A stretch of DNA of 64,000 bases from Methanomicrobiales archaeon HGW-Methanomicrobiales-1 (GCA_002839675.1 PGYM01000002.1:352111-416110); one strand, 5' to 3'; shown: positions 35,101 to 44,749, counted from the stretch's first letter. The notes: generated by a model from the letters alone, not told the origin. Numbers and translations: made by a program.

Positions 35101-35429
35101 GCATTGATGGTCACCGTCCCGCTCTTGGTCTTGCTCCGGAACACGGTTTGTGCGATACCGTCAATGCCGGTTGTTGCAGACGGGGAAGATAGTGTTCCCA
35201 AATCCTGTGAATCGCCCACAAGGGAGAAGACGACATTCGCTCCGGACACATCCGTTGCAGGCGACCCTTGCATGACGTGAACGATAATGGTAACCTGATC
35301 GTTACCGTTTGCAATAATCCAGCCGAGATTTGAGCTGACCATAGTCGAGGGGGTCAGGTCTGCGGCGGCTGTGATGCTCACCATGAAAAACAAGCCAAGT
35401 GCAATCAGAATTATGCGGTGGATCTTCAA
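32148..35429 (-). CDS. Large secreted surface protein with Ig-like repeats and a VWA domain
   Basis: 1093 residues. A signal peptide (~1-22, 'IILIALGLFFMVSITAAA') leads into several Ig-like (Big-1/invasin type) domains to about residue 510. A von Willebrand A domain (~540-830) follows, with the metal site DxSxS ('NDRSGSM', ~546), a Thr in 'GGTPTREGL' and Asp in 'ILLTDGKW'; a Tyr/Trp/Asn-rich insert containing 'CGNGCPGYYYNKY' sits in the VWA. The start is a TTG supported by GGAAGGGA (35443-35436) 6 bases upstream. No C-terminal anchor is seen, so it may be held by other surface proteins. A role in adhesion is likely. Confidence 0.85.
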   Translation of the reverse strand: MKIHRIILIALGLFFMVSITAAADLTPSTMVSSNLGWIIANGNDQVTIIVHVMQGSPATDVSGANVVFSLVGDSQDLGTLSSPSATTGIDGIAQTVFRSKTKSGTVTINATVTSTDGTILPISCTQRIDHDIPSGAVVDYPLKVTAGSVTQIVIPLTDISNNPVDNKNTAEIHNIVLHMSGDGGAGFLQGTEYVQDLTVPTDGGGNASVDLRVSTLAGPNNIQIYPIGSYLGGLVTITGVADSDPCYLVQLHPSPSSWPADGKDPEHSFIFYWTVLDKNHNPIGYADLWVTTSKPGEEVHLITGPDGIASTPYGAKSIAGIYTITATPVVPGTTTAMNATLLCTDTLESGFCSQTVEFTALDPVDMFLTASPQTMVSMDVDGAKPVDVKARVVDVSGNAVKGETVIFTKSADTLTYTKPDGTLGTFAETVSSSLTPPTTVTTAMDSGYATVQFLPGTFAKKGETGYDEAATGSCKVTATWTNGKTGEVKTREITFVWKNYPFLTVESEIDNLDPNVGDIINVKIWIKGTGAALQPKPIDVVLCNDRSGSMLLDYPDRMVQAKDAALTFSSKLTEGKDHIGLVSFGDNDGESGWAKLAPTKSGSSWSWDHVYGSWYWVADDSAYECGNGCPGYYYNKYDPASPHQLYLNAHYNAGKPKDYGDNVYASNDLVLNLHTLTEVTGGLDGIVPAGGTPTREGLYNAVSQFPAYSTERPVRAIILLTDGKWNTGGDPESIKTSPSIKSFPDVGTGSIIAWANSKKIKIFTIGLGSDVSSDELTRYATDTGGKYYPASDPTQLATIYTDIAGALNEQAGGQTQLKADFGKITVDGNAVTGDAVDEYLEYVYNPGGGASSSTLVKKYTEVPVIPPKNQYYEYVRDDTGNWTNPTLIPGLTPKQLDFDVGKIILNDIWMANIQFEMKKAGAIGIFGDQSPVTFIDTVTGKSQTVTVPSKIWTIHPGQADNPFGTPTTLTVTDVLVTPVATDPNLMTVSWKIGYDGDKHLNEKLLYCSETSSNPVSCAASQNLWPAYANLLISPPAGNSGTYSFVIDTSTLKPGDIYRITVRASESTPGGKENSGSALYSKGDVSTRAFIKLE

Positions 35430-35647
35430 ACCTGATCCCTTCCTGAGCGATACATTATATTTTTGAGTATTTATATTTTTTTATATTGAAAAAAGTCATA
35501 TTTTTTGTCAAATTTGCAAAATGATGAGTTTTGTTACCTTAATCAGTGTTTGCCCACCCGAGTGTTGCCTTGCAGGAGCGTACAAAAATTCAAGCAGATG
35601 AATCAACATAAATAGTTCATCACCACAAAAAAGCATGAGAAGCATAC
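35430..35647. promoter_or_regulatory. AT-rich divergent promoter region of the surface-protein block
   Basis: 218 bases between the VWA gene and the lipoprotein gene. The half near the VWA gene is very AT-rich with several TATA-like boxes (35452-35500, such as TATATTTTTT and TTTATATT). It contrasts with the GC-rich surroundings. Specific transcript starts cannot be set. Confidence 0.4.
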
Positions 35648-36274
35648 ATGAGCACAACGGCCCGAAAGCATCTTACAGTCTTATTTTCACTTATCCTCGT
35701 ACTTGCTACCTGTTTTACCATCGGTTGCAGTACGCAGCCACCCGCCTCTCCCCAAAATGAGACCGGAACGGTTTCCGATTTCGGGTTCCGGACCGAGACC
35801 ATAACTCAGGAACAAAAGGCAATGCTTAGTTTCAGGGAAATTACTGCCGATCTTACTAACCTTCAGTTCAACACCGGGAACGACAGTGCAGTAAATCCCT
35901 CCCCAAAAAACCAGATCCTATTCGCCAGAGGAATCGGTCTTGACGAGGAGGGAAAGACCGTTAGTTGGACATTTGCGGTGCGCCACAACACCAGCACATC
36001 CATTGTCACCTATGACCCACAAGGCAGAACCATCGTTGCCTGGACTGGGGTCTTCCCCCAGAGGGAGATTCAGATGAATTCGATCATCACACCAGAAGAT
36101 CTTTTCCTGAAGAACCGGGCGGCGATTATCAGGAACCCGGGTGAAAACCTGACAGGGTCCCGGGATCTTGCACTCTCGATGGATAACTATACCCTTACCG
36201 TTTCAGGAAATGGGGCTACACGAGTCATGGAATTTGATGCGAAGACAGGGGCGTTGAAATCATCCCATGACTGA
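35648..36274 (+). CDS. Lipoprotein of unknown function, first gene of the pilin-like operon
   Basis: 208 residues: a basic N-terminus, a hydrophobic stretch and a lipobox ending in Cys ('LATCFTIGCS', Cys27), so it is probably lipid-anchored outside the cell. The mature part has beta-rich patterns ('YDPQGRTIVAWTGVF', 'NYTLTVSGNGATRVMEFDA') that look like a PepSY-like or beta-sandwich fold. It overlaps the next gene by 8 bases and so belongs to the five pilin-like genes behind it. Confidence 0.75.
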   Translation: MSTTARKHLTVLFSLILVLATCFTIGCSTQPPASPQNETGTVSDFGFRTETITQEQKAMLSFREITADLTNLQFNTGNDSAVNPSPKNQILFARGIGLDEEGKTVSWTFAVRHNTSTSIVTYDPQGRTIVAWTGVFPQREIQMNSIITPEDLFLKNRAAIIRNPGENLTGSRDLALSMDNYTLTVSGNGATRVMEFDAKTGALKSSHD

Positions 36275-37376
36275 CGATTCCGGGATAATGTCGATAGATT
36301 TCCTGACAGGTTTCACGATATTCATGATTGCCTTTATCTGGGTGGCAACCATGGTACCGGGCCTGTTTATTGGATTGAAATCCAGCACGATCGATTACGA
36401 TGCGATAGCTTACCGGACCAGTGTAATTCTTGTCGAAGATCCGGGCAACCCGGCAGGACCACCCGTTGACAGTAACGCGTGGGAATTCCTGGCAGACAGT
36501 AATAAAGTGGATATTAAACGGTTCGGGTTTGCCATTACAAAAGATTCCCCCCATATCCTCGATAAAAATAAAGTGAACCGTTTTTTCTGCTCTACGGTAT
36601 ATTCCTATCCCGATGATTATCGTCCACGCGTGATCTTCGGGGACAACCCCTACCGGTTCAATGTTTCCCTCATGGTGGTCGGCGAGGGACTCCTCTCTAT
36701 TGGAGACGTTGTGCCGGACAATTACCCCTATGGGTATATCCGCAGGGATGTGAAGATCAAATCCTCGAGCAATACTACCATTGATTCCCGCATGATCCGG
36801 GAGTTTGGATTTAACAATTCAGAGAACGTTTCATACCACCAGTTCTCCATGCAGATCGATGGTACGAAACTCCTCAAGGGGGATATCACAGATTCCGCAT
36901 ACCAGATCAATCCGCAGAAGGATCGGATTATTATCAATATATCCGGTCTGAATGCCATTCCGGTCCGGCCACCCGGAATTCCAGAAAATAAATACGCAAC
37001 TGCAAATCTGACCCAGATCCGGTTTTACAAATCATCGTACGGGGAAACAACACTCAACGATCTGGCCGTGAATGATGTGACCACGTATCTCTACATGGAT
37101 GGAAAACCAGTTGCGACCCGCCCGCTGCCGCAACCACGTCCCGGGGTTGTGGAGAATATCTCTATGATATTCCAGCCGTCATTTTTCAAGTACGCATCCC
37201 CCACAGATACTATCTATATCAACCTGACCTTCGGGCTCGACTCTACCATTGATTATCCGTTCGGCCAGCAGTACCTGAATTCCACTACAAAAAGCCCCTT
37301 TGATTACAATTACATTCCGACAAATGTGACCCAGCCGACTCTCAACGATGCAGTCATGGAGGTGGCGGTATGGTAA
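36267..37376 (+). CDS. Pilin-like secreted protein 1 (large)
   Basis: 369 residues. After a short polar N-terminus with 'DDSG' comes a hydrophobic helix ('FLTGFTIFMIAFIWVATMVPGLF') like the assembly helix of type IV pilins. The large ectodomain is Asn/Ser/Thr-rich with many NxS/T sites. It resembles the larger member of the pilin-like sets in haloarchaea (annotated there as DUF7287-type; from memory, not searched). Likely a minor or specialised pilin, or part of a surface pseudopilus. Overlaps both neighbours by 7-8 bases. Confidence 0.72.
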   Translation: MTDDSGIMSIDFLTGFTIFMIAFIWVATMVPGLFIGLKSSTIDYDAIAYRTSVILVEDPGNPAGPPVDSNAWEFLADSNKVDIKRFGFAITKDSPHILDKNKVNRFFCSTVYSYPDDYRPRVIFGDNPYRFNVSLMVVGEGLLSIGDVVPDNYPYGYIRRDVKIKSSSNTTIDSRMIREFGFNNSENVSYHQFSMQIDGTKLLKGDITDSAYQINPQKDRIIINISGLNAIPVRPPGIPENKYATANLTQIRFYKSSYGETTLNDLAVNDVTTYLYMDGKPVATRPLPQPRPGVVENISMIFQPSFFKYASPTDTIYINLTFGLDSTIDYPFGQQYLNSTTKSPFDYNYIPTNVTQPTLNDAVMEVAVW

Positions 37377-37882
37377 ACGATTCGGGCCAGCTATATACCA
37401 TCGAGGGCATCGCCGCGGGCCTGATTATGCTCCTGACCGCATTCATTGTTGTCAACAGCACATCGGTATACACTGCGGGAGATACCCACATCAGCGATAT
37501 GCAGCTGGAAGTACTGGGAAATGATGCCCTGAAGATGATGAACACTGCACCCAACAGTACAATCGTAAAAAGCCCCCTTCAGACAATTGTTGAACAGGAT
37601 CGTTCCGAAACATTCAGTGAAATGTTTCTTAATATCGTCAATAACAAGACCGGAACTGACCGGGATCATGTCCAGTTTGCAGCAAATGTGACCTACGCAG
37701 ATTTGACCGGATCCATCAACAGTACCAGCCTGAGTAATTCCGGGCGCCCACTTGTTGGAGGGGAACATCCCGTACGTGTTTCCGAGTGGGTAATTGTCGA
37801 AAAACGATTTCCCGATTGTTCTGCCCTCTCCTGTTCAGGGAAACATGCCGTTCTCGTGGAGGTACTCTTATGGCGGGATTAA
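37370..37882 (+). CDS. Pilin-like secreted protein 2
   Basis: 170 residues with the N-terminus 'NDSGQLYTIEGIAAGLIML', where the 'Q..TIE' pattern after Gly matches the processing region of archaeal type III signal peptides with a conserved Glu in the pilin helix. A ~120-residue ectodomain carries two Cys ('DCSALSCSGKHA') that may form a disulfide. Overlaps the previous gene by 7 bases and the next by 13. Confidence 0.75.
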   Translation: MVNDSGQLYTIEGIAAGLIMLLTAFIVVNSTSVYTAGDTHISDMQLEVLGNDALKMMNTAPNSTIVKSPLQTIVEQDRSETFSEMFLNIVNNKTGTDRDHVQFAANVTYADLTGSINSTSLSNSGRPLVGGEHPVRVSEWVIVEKRFPDCSALSCSGKHAVLVEVLLWRD

Positions 37883-38241
37883 AAGATGATGCACAGTGGA
37901 TAGTGCTAATGGGATTTGTCGTGAGTTTCAGCCTGTTCTTCATTGCGATCGTTCTCAACCAGTCAACAGTAGTTGGACAGACAACCGCGGAGGCCGTACT
38001 GGAATTCCCGAAACATGATATCAGGGGCATTCGTGACGTGATCATTCAGACTGCTTATATGGATGACACCGATCCATTCAAAAACAAAACGAACGTGCAG
38101 AAAGATATCCATACTATGTCATTGGGCCGGCAGAATGCGGTGGTATTATTCTCAAATACCACGAGTGAGGGATTTACCTATGGTGAAATCCATTACAACA
38201 ACGGGGTGGTGGAATATAATGAGGACTGGAGATCACCTTAG
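37870..38241 (+). CDS. Pilin-like secreted protein 3
   Basis: 123 residues. 'LKDDAQWIVLMGFVVSFSLFFIAIV' gives a polar start and a hydrophobic assembly helix, then a ~95-residue external part. The ATG at 37870 lies within the end of the previous gene, 8 bases after GGAGGT; longer frames read into it out of register. It ends 23 bases inside the next gene. Confidence 0.72.
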   Translation: MAGLKDDAQWIVLMGFVVSFSLFFIAIVLNQSTVVGQTTAEAVLEFPKHDIRGIRDVIIQTAYMDDTDPFKNKTNVQKDIHTMSLGRQNAVVLFSNTTSEGFTYGEIHYNNGVVEYNEDWRSP

Positions 38242-38686
38242 GAACCTTGATAGTGACGACGCCGGCGTGGCAACGATGATAGAGTACATCCTGATTTCCG
38301 GAATCCTGATGATCCTCTTTGTGGTGATGCTGCTTTTAGTCAATGCAAATTTCATGCAGGGGCCGGTGAACACTCTCACGTATTCAGCATTTACCGATAT
38401 TAGTAACGGTATCTCCACCAGGATTGTTGACACGTATGCCATCGCCCCCGTCACTGGGAATATTACCTCACGGTTCGATATCCCGGATGATGTCGCGGGA
38501 AGGGGGTATTATGTTGAGATCGGAAATACTGTCGGGAGTGATCCAACAACCCAGACCGTCACAGTCTCGGGAGGCATGATTACCACCAATGTAGCGATTG
38601 CCGGTATCGGTTCTACCCAAAGGGCAATGGGAAATACTACCGGCACGGGACTGAATATGATAAGCTTTGATTCAAGAGGGTTTTAA
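38219..38686 (+). CDS. Pilin-like secreted protein 4
   Basis: 155 residues. 'SDDAGVATMIEYILISGILM' shows the polar start, the conserved Glu in the hydrophobic helix and small residues at the likely cleavage site. The external part is Thr/Gly-rich with a beta pattern ('TQTVTVSGGMITTNVAIAGIG'). The ATG at 38219 (residue sequence MRTGDH) is chosen over longer frames that only read through the previous gene. Stop and next start overlap as TAATG. Confidence 0.72.
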   Translation: MRTGDHLRNLDSDDAGVATMIEYILISGILMILFVVMLLLVNANFMQGPVNTLTYSAFTDISNGISTRIVDTYAIAPVTGNITSRFDIPDDVAGRGYYVEIGNTVGSDPTTQTVTVSGGMITTNVAIAGIGSTQRAMGNTTGTGLNMISFDSRGF

Positions 38687-39483
38687 TGACGGGTAAAAAC
38701 CGGATTTCATGCACTGCAGGAGTATCCGAATCAATCGGGTTTCTTCTCATATTCACTATTGTAATAGCCGGTATCGGGATGGTAACACTCTACGGTTACC
38801 CGATGCTGCTCCAACAGCAGACAAGTGCAGATGAACAGATCATGGAAAAGAACATAATCGTATTGCAAAACGACGTAAAAAGTCTCGCGTATAAGGCTGT
38901 GCCTTACAAGGAAACATCCTTAAAGATCGGGGGCGGGACGCTGGCGGTATTCGGTTCGGGATATACTCCTGCAACATCGTCGATAAAAATATACAACTCC
39001 ACTACCATTTACGTGGATTCCTTCCATTCCGGGGATCTGATGTACTCCTCTGCGTCTGCCGGCACGGACATATCTCTCCAGAATGGAGCGGTCGTAAAAC
39101 GCCCACACGCGGAGCCGGGATCGGTAATGCTCGCTGAGCCACGGTGGTTCCATGACAGCCAGACGAATACCATGGTCATTAATCTTGTCAATATTACCAG
39201 CACCGACATACTATCTCGGACAGGAGTGGGAACCGTCCAGATGGCCCTAGGAGAGACGCAATTCAGAATTGAAAGCCTCCCAGCAGGAGATATAGTAACT
39301 CTGGAATACACCCCAGACCCGACACAGGATTACTCGATAGCGTGGGATAACTATTTCCAGAAAACACAGGGCATGACACTGGTAAGTGGAACGCCAGGTA
39401 CGGGATCGATACTGACGTATAACCTGCCACCAACCAACACTCTGGTGATCAAACAATACGAAGTGATCATCAGATCGCTCTGA
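38686..39483 (+). CDS. Pilin-like secreted protein 5
   Basis: 265 residues. 'CTAGVSESIGFLLIFTIVIA' resembles the 'AVSE..G' N-terminus of archaeal pilins and of the haloarchaeal DUF7289 group (recollection). A heptad-like helix ('DEQIMEKNIIVLQNDVKSLA') precedes a beta-rich ectodomain. It closes the operon. No PilB ATPase, PilC platform or prepilin peptidase lies in this window, so assembly would need genes elsewhere. Confidence 0.75.
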   Translation: MTGKNRISCTAGVSESIGFLLIFTIVIAGIGMVTLYGYPMLLQQQTSADEQIMEKNIIVLQNDVKSLAYKAVPYKETSLKIGGGTLAVFGSGYTPATSSIKIYNSTTIYVDSFHSGDLMYSSASAGTDISLQNGAVVKRPHAEPGSVMLAEPRWFHDSQTNTMVINLVNITSTDILSRTGVGTVQMALGETQFRIESLPAGDIVTLEYTPDPTQDYSIAWDNYFQKTQGMTLVSGTPGTGSILTYNLPPTNTLVIKQYEVIIRSL

Positions 39484-39696
39484 TCTTTTTTGGGCAAGTT
39501 AATTGAATACCAAACGGTTTTTATCCCGACAATAGGTCCAAAATTCTTTATTGAAGATCCGATCACTTTTTCGATTACCGAATGGATAAGCGTTCTCTCG
39601 TGAGTAAGGCACAGAAAACCTTGGACGGGCGATCTGACCGTTATCCGGAGCAATTCCGAAGATTACTGCACACCAGAATCGATCTCAATCCTCATC

Positions 39697-40329
39697 CTAT
39701 CCCTGCACGTAAGGTAGTGCAAGCAGAACCAGCATCCCCACACCAAAGCAGACAATCATCACCCCGGATATCCGGTTGATAAACCTCAGTTTCTCAGCAC
39801 TGATGCGGGAACGGACCGAACCTATCGATCCGCAGAGAATGATCCACCAGAGTGTTGAGCCAAAAAAAACACCCCCGACAAACTCCGATGCGGACAGAAG
39901 AGAATTTTCATAAAATACCACGCCAAAGCCGGGCAGGATTGCAACAAAGAAAATGAGCGTTAAAGGGTTGGCGATCGCGATGGCAACCATAGAAAGGTAA
40001 TCCTTGACGTATGTTTCATGTTCGGTTTTCACCGTGAGGGGTGCAGGTATTATGAGGATGATGCGTATCCCGACAAGTATCAATACCACGCCGGCAGCGA
40101 GCCGGAGGGAGAACTGGTGAGCAATGATCAGCCCGGATATGGCAGTCAGGCCGAAAAAAGTGACGCCGGCATAAAACGAATCAGCCGTTGCCACCCCGAT
40201 ACCCGATACGATCCCGTGAAACCTGCCATCAGTAACTGCCCGCTGGATACACATGAGAGCAATCGGACCCACGGGTACAGCAAGCGTGAGGCCGATGATC
40301 ATTCCCTGGATGAATAGACTAGGATCCAT
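39697..40329 (-). CDS. LysE/RhtB-family exporter
   Basis: 210 residues with six predicted membrane helices and the family opening 'GMIIGLTLAVPVGPIALMCI' followed by 'GIVSGIGVATADSFYAGVTF'. Members export amino acids or related small molecules; the substrate is not evident. The ATG at 40329 is chosen over an upstream start at 40374, which would add a polar segment before the first helix; AGGT precedes it. Monocistronic. Confidence 0.9.
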   Translation of the reverse strand: MDPSLFIQGMIIGLTLAVPVGPIALMCIQRAVTDGRFHGIVSGIGVATADSFYAGVTFFGLTAISGLIIAHQFSLRLAAGVVLILVGIRIILIIPAPLTVKTEHETYVKDYLSMVAIAIANPLTLIFFVAILPGFGVVFYENSLLSASEFVGGVFFGSTLWWIILCGSIGSVRSRISAEKLRFINRISGVMIVCFGVGMLVLLALPYVQG

Positions 40330-40591
40330 GTACGTACCTGTTCGGCTTTTCCACTCGTCTGACCGGAAGAACATTCGTCATGCCACAACATAGTTACGGG
40401 ATGGTTGCTTCAAGGTGTGGCAAAGCTGCTGGCGATATATTCCTACCATACATTCCCTTTTGCCGATGTTGAGGATTTCGGTACGCGCTAAACATCTAAC
40501 GAATCAGGGGCTGCCAGAATGTATCTGTCCTGACGTCGCGATTACGTTTACGGACAAGTGAACTTCCGAAAAAAATTATGAGAACAGAAAA

Positions 40592-40676
40592 TGCGGGGAG
40601 CCGGATTCGAACCGACGAACTCCTTCGAGAATAGATCTTGAGTCTATCGCCGTTGGCCAGGCTTGGCTATCCCCGC
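40592..40676 (-). tRNA. tRNA-Leu (anticodon CAA)
   Basis: On the minus strand an 85-base class II tRNA folds with acceptor GCGGGGA/TCCCCGC, anticodon stem ATAGA/TCTAT with loop CTCAAGA (anticodon CAA, reads UUG), a long variable arm (TCTCGAAGGAG) and T loop GGTTCGAATCC. Discriminator base A; CCA is not encoded. No intron is seen. It lies upstream of lysE and just downstream of the DP2 gene, all on the same strand. Confidence 0.95.
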
Positions 40677-40722
40677 TTGGTGTGGAATAATGTTGGCGAG
40701 GGGAATAAATAAGCTCACCTGA

Positions 40723-43700
40723 TCACATAAAATCCGCCAAGCCCAGCTGCTGCTCCTTCTCCTCGCCGAACGTGGACTGGATCGCAAGATCGATAACTTC
40801 GACCCGCTGCTTGGTGTACTCCGAGACCTTGTACTTCCGGCAGATCTCGCGGGACATCTCGAGATACTTCTTTACCGAGCCTTCGTGCACCGTGGCGATG
40901 ATGTTGCCATTGCACGGGTGCTTGCCCTTGAACTTGACGCACTTGCCCGAAAGCGGCATCCTGCGGTAGCTCGTGTTGCACTTCGTGCACCGGCACTTCT
41001 GCTTCGAGAACGCCGACAGGTTACCCATCAGGTCCCGGATGAAGTGCGTGTTGAGCACACGCTCCGCAACATCGTCAGCATCAACCGCCCGGATCTTCTC
41101 TGCCAGCACCAGTTCGGCCTCGAGCTTGTCGGTCATCGACTTGAGCTGGGTGTACATCGATTCGATAGGACCGGATGAGATATCCGAGGTGTCGTGGGTG
41201 AACTGGAACCCTTCGAGCTGGGCAGGAGTGCCGATACGGTTCTCGACCCGGTCAATGAGTTTTACAATCGTCTTGGGCTCGATATAGTTGAGGGCCCCGG
41301 TGTAGACTTCGATCGGGTAGTGATCGCAAACATCGACGTTCAGGGCTTCCTTGTCGATCTGGGCAGGATCGATTCGGCTCGTCAGCACGAGCGGGGCATC
41401 CATCGACCCGCCCCGGTTCTGGGGAAGGAACGAGCGCGAGAAGTTGATCAGCCCGTCCAACAGGAGCATGATGCAGTCCTCATCGCCATCGCACTGGCCG
41501 GTGAAGATCCCGTTTGCCACTAGGGTATGGTCGTCGGCAACGGTCAGGCAGTAAACCCGTTCCTCTGGGGCCGGCACGATATCGATGGCACGGATGCGAT
41601 CCGAAATAACATTCATGCCCTCCAGCACCGGCAACGCGTCCCCGACCTTAAGTTCGAGCGCCCGTATCTTCCTGAGATACGCAGTATCCCAGACAAGCAT
41701 CGCGTGATCGGGGGTGACAGCGATATCCTTTCCAAGCGCAGTCGTGATCCGGAGCAGGGTAGCCGGGGAGCGATGAATGGAGACCGTCGTGACCTTCCGG
41801 ATATGCATCACGCCATTCGTATCGATGGCGCGGGTGAAATACGGGCGGGCCGGGTCCGAGTAATAGGTTCCGAGCTGGTCGAGACCCGGGCGGCTCACAT
41901 CGAAATTTTCCAGCACGAACTTCCGGATAGGGTGCCGGGCCCATAACTTCCCATCATACACCTCGATCATCGTATCGCCAAAGAAACAGTTTCGCCGCTT
42001 GGCCGCGTGGAAGAATGGGTGGGCATAGCCTACATCTGCCCGGGTGAACCCGATGATCCGAGCAAGCACCCCGGCACTCGTGTGGGGGGCAAGGCCAATA
42101 ACGAGATGCCCCACGAGATCATCGGGTTTCTCGATGTTGTAGAACGGGGGAAGGCCGTAGACTTTCACCAGCAGGTCGTCCATGAACTTTGCCACGCTCA
42201 CCATGTACTCGGCGCAGGAATCCGAGACAAGGAGATCCTGTGCATGGAGCTCGACCACTTGTTTGCCATTCTGGAGATCATATCCGTGCGTGTCTTTGGT
42301 GTAGCCCAGCGATCGGAGTTTCTCGACCGGCACCCGCACTTCATCGGGACGGATGTGGGTGAGGGGCAGGTCGATCATGTCAAACCGCGTAGTCCCATCC
42401 TTAAAGACCCAGATGTTCTGGATCCCTCGCAGAACCCCCTTCTCCATAGCCTCGACGGACTTCTCCTTCGAGATCATGCCCTTGACTCCCTTGACGAGCG
42501 CGACCGCATCGGTTTTCATCCCGAGACGGGCCATCACCTTGGCATATTCCCCTTTCACATCCAGCTTGATCCGCTGGGAGCAGGTGGCCTGTCCGTCACA
42601 TGCGGGACACCGGGGCAGATCAGTTTCCCTCCCGCACTTGGTACAGGTGAAAACTGCGACAGTATGCCCCCCGCACTTGTCGCACCGGTTGAGATACGTG
42701 ATCTCCCCACACTGGGAGCAGCGCCGGCGGCCGACTTCGATCTCGATGATCCCGCTCTCCTTCTGGATGCCGATCTCGGTATCGTTCTGGTCCATCTGCT
42801 CGATATGAGTCGAAGCGGACTGGAACGACCGCCGGGCACCCCCGGTGTCTCCGAGGGGGAAGAGGACATGCGGGGGAGGATTCATCTTCCGGGGCTTGGA
42901 TTTCCCCGGCCTACCCATACGCCCGCCAATCCGCGTTCCCGAACGCGAACGCATCTTAAACCCGGAAAGGTGCTTGACAAGGTCAAGCTGGTTGGTATCC
43001 GTGGCATTGTCCCAGACAACACCGCGTTTCTTCAGCGATTCATCCAGCCCAAGGCAGGCGATGAATGCAGGGTACAGCTGGATCTTCACGTACCCGTCCC
43101 GCACGATGTGGGGGATGAGCAGGGTTTCGAGAATATCCTTGGTCACCGGTTCAAGCGGGAGCTGGAGATTGTCATCGACAATCTTCCCGGTACCCGCAAC
43201 CGCATCGGCAAGCGTGCGGATCTGGTCCATGGTGATATCGTCCCAGAACCACGTGTAAGCGGGATGGAGATACCCCCCGGCCCGGGCAAATGCCAGCGCC
43301 TCCCCCTCGTCTTTTGGGGATTTTGTGCCCGGTTCGCTGTCGAGAAGCCACCACTCGTCGCAGTAGCCGGAAGGTACCAGCGGGTGGTTGTTTTCTAAAA
43401 ATTCCCCGTACGAGATAAGAATCTCTCCCACGTCAAGGATCCGCTCGATCACGGGCTGGAGCCGCTTTGCCGTGGCTTCGTCATCGATCCTGAGCACGTC
43501 GCCACTGGTCAGGCGCACGGTCGGACCTTCGATCGAATCCACCGGCACGACCCCGCAGGCCTTGCCCGGCCGCTCGGTCTTCATCTGGGTGCCGGTTGCA
43601 AGGAACTCGCCCAGCACATACAGGGTGGACGGGTGAAAGCCGGCTGTGGCAAACCCGGTGTTGCGCGAACGGCCGTACCGGAGCCGGAATCCGCCTTTTC

Positions 43701-44640
43701 GCATCGGGTAGGCAAAGACCGGCCTCCCACCAATCAGGTCGCGGAGGTACTTGTCGAGGGGCTTGACACCCACAAATTTCTCCTCGTCACCGGACTTCGA
43801 GGCACCGGCGATGAGTTTGTCGAGCCAGTCCCAGCCCTGCATCTGCATCTTCTCAACCCGGCTCTTGAGCTTGCGGGCCTTGCCGGCGATACCTTCCCCG
43901 ATAACAAGCGCCATCCCGCCCCTTACCGTGTTGGTCTCAACACGTTCGAGATTACGGTGCCCCGACACTTCCTCCTGCTCGGTGGCTTCGCCATCGATGC
44001 AAACCGGGCAGTTCTCGATAATCAGCCGGATCTCCGCCTCGCTCGGGAGATACTGGAGGTTCATGATCGAGTTGTACTGCCGGATCTCCTCGATATATCG
44101 TTCCACCTCCACCTCCCTTGGGATGTACCGGTTGATGCCCAGTTTCTGGCGCACGTAATCACCGACAAGCACCGAAAGTGCCTGTGCCGTCCCCCCGGCA
44201 CTCCGGATGGGTCCGGCATAGAAGATCATCAGGTACTGGCTGCCGTCGTCGTTCTTGCCGAGCTCGATCTTTGCAATACCTTCTGTCGGTGCTGCCACGA
44301 CACCTTCCGTGAGCAGGGCCATCGCCACGCGGATGGAGTGGTCAAGGATTTCATTCACCGAAGTCTCGCCAAACTTTCGGGCAACAAAATCGTCACCGAT
44401 ACGGAGTGCAATCTCTTCACGCGACATCTGGGCTTCGAGTTCACGGATCCGCACCGCAACGCCCTTGATCCCGAGCAGGGCTTCCACCCGGTCGGCAAGA
44501 TCGCTTGCAATGGGGATCTCGACATCGAGAGAGGGGTCGAGGCCCCGGGAACGGGCTTCCTTTGCAATCGCTATCGCGTGATGCAGACCATCCAGGAGGG
44601 ACTTTTCATACGCCTCCATCGCGGGCGAGAGCACTAACAT
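40723..44640 (-). CDS. polC: DNA polymerase D large subunit (DP2) with intein
   Basis: 1305 residues as encoded, 1140 after removal of a 165-residue intein. DP2 is the catalytic subunit of the euryarchaeal replicative polymerase PolD. Seen are the N-terminal domain with 'CPVCIDG', a zinc-rich block around residue 647 ('[18 protein letters not shown]', '[18 protein letters not shown]'), the catalytic motif N-CDGDEDC interrupted by the intein, and a C-terminal zinc module around residue 1218 ('[13 protein letters not shown]'). The small subunit DP1 is not in the window. An internal ATG at residue 8 is an alternative start. Confidence 0.95.
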   Translation of the reverse strand: MLVLSPAMEAYEKSLLDGLHHAIAIAKEARSRGLDPSLDVEIPIASDLADRVEALLGIKGVAVRIRELEAQMSREEIALRIGDDFVARKFGETSVNEILDHSIRVAMALLTEGVVAAPTEGIAKIELGKNDDGSQYLMIFYAGPIRSAGGTAQALSVLVGDYVRQKLGINRYIPREVEVERYIEEIRQYNSIMNLQYLPSEAEIRLIIENCPVCIDGEATEQEEVSGHRNLERVETNTVRGGMALVIGEGIAGKARKLKSRVEKMQMQGWDWLDKLIAGASKSGDEEKFVGVKPLDKYLRDLIGGRPVFAYPMRKGGFRLRYGRSRNTGFATAGFHPSTLYVLGEFLATGTQMKTERPGKACGVVPVDSIEGPTVRLTSGDVLRIDDEATAKRLQPVIERILDVGEILISYGEFLENNHPLVPSGYCDEWWLLDSEPGTKSPKDEGEALAFARAGGYLHPAYTWFWDDITMDQIRTLADAVAGTGKIVDDNLQLPLEPVTKDILETLLIPHIVRDGYVKIQLYPAFIACLGLDESLKKRGVVWDNATDTNQLDLVKHLSGFKMRSRSGTRIGGRMGRPGKSKPRKMNPPPHVLFPLGDTGGARRSFQSASTHIEQMDQNDTEIGIQKESGIIEIEVGRRRCSQCGEITYLNRCDKCGGHTVAVFTCTKCGRETDLPRCPACDGQATCSQRIKLDVKGEYAKVMARLGMKTDAVALVKGVKGMISKEKSVEAMEKGVLRGIQNIWVFKDGTTRFDMIDLPLTHIRPDEVRVPVEKLRSLGYTKDTHGYDLQNGKQVVELHAQDLLVSDSCAEYMVSVAKFMDDLLVKVYGLPPFYNIEKPDDLVGHLVIGLAPHTSAGVLARIIGFTRADVGYAHPFFHAAKRRNCFFGDTMIEVYDGKLWARHPIRKFVLENFDVSRPGLDQLGTYYSDPARPYFTRAIDTNGVMHIRKVTTVSIHRSPATLLRITTALGKDIAVTPDHAMLVWDTAYLRKIRALELKVGDALPVLEGMNVISDRIRAIDIVPAPEERVYCLTVADDHTLVANGIFTGQCDGDEDCIMLLLDGLINFSRSFLPQNRGGSMDAPLVLTSRIDPAQIDKEALNVDVCDHYPIEVYTGALNYIEPKTIVKLIDRVENRIGTPAQLEGFQFTHDTSDISSGPIESMYTQLKSMTDKLEAELVLAEKIRAVDADDVAERVLNTHFIRDLMGNLSAFSKQKCRCTKCNTSYRRMPLSGKCVKFKGKHPCNGNIIATVHEGSVKKYLEMSREICRKYKVSEYTKQRVEVIDLAIQSTFGEEKEQQLGLADFM
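41494..41988 (-). other. Mini-intein in the PolD active-site motif
   Basis: A 165-codon in-frame insertion begins with Cys ('[13 protein letters not shown]') after the extein 'AAKRRN' and ends '[10 protein letters not shown]' before 'CDGDEDC'. Splicing motifs are present: block A with Cys1, block B 'TPDHAML' (TxxH), block F '[16 protein letters not shown]' and block G, where the final residue is Gln rather than Asn and the first extein residue is Cys. No LAGLIDADG endonuclease region fits in this length. Gln-ending inteins at this site are known in archaeal PolII proteins, so splicing is plausible. Confidence 0.92.
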
Positions 44641-44749
44641 TACCGGTACGATGGTCCGGGAGGAGATTTATCCCTTCGGTTTATCGCGTTTTAAAAAAGG
44701 CTTATTCTCATTTCATGGGGGCGAGAGGAGTGAGTAAATCGTTCCCTGC

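Noticed and set aside
40592-40676. Integration site at the tRNA-Leu gene
   Set aside because: No integrase and no repeat of the tRNA 3' end were found nearby, so there is no sign of an integrated element.
42007-43398. Long plus-strand frame of 463 codons opposite DP2
   Set aside because: It is the antisense of a well-supported polymerase gene in GC-rich DNA, with Arg/His/Pro-rich translation and no domain.
43633-44637. Plus-strand frame of 334 codons opposite the DP2 N-terminus
   Set aside because: Antisense shadow; translation has no recognisable fold and DP2 reads through without interruption.
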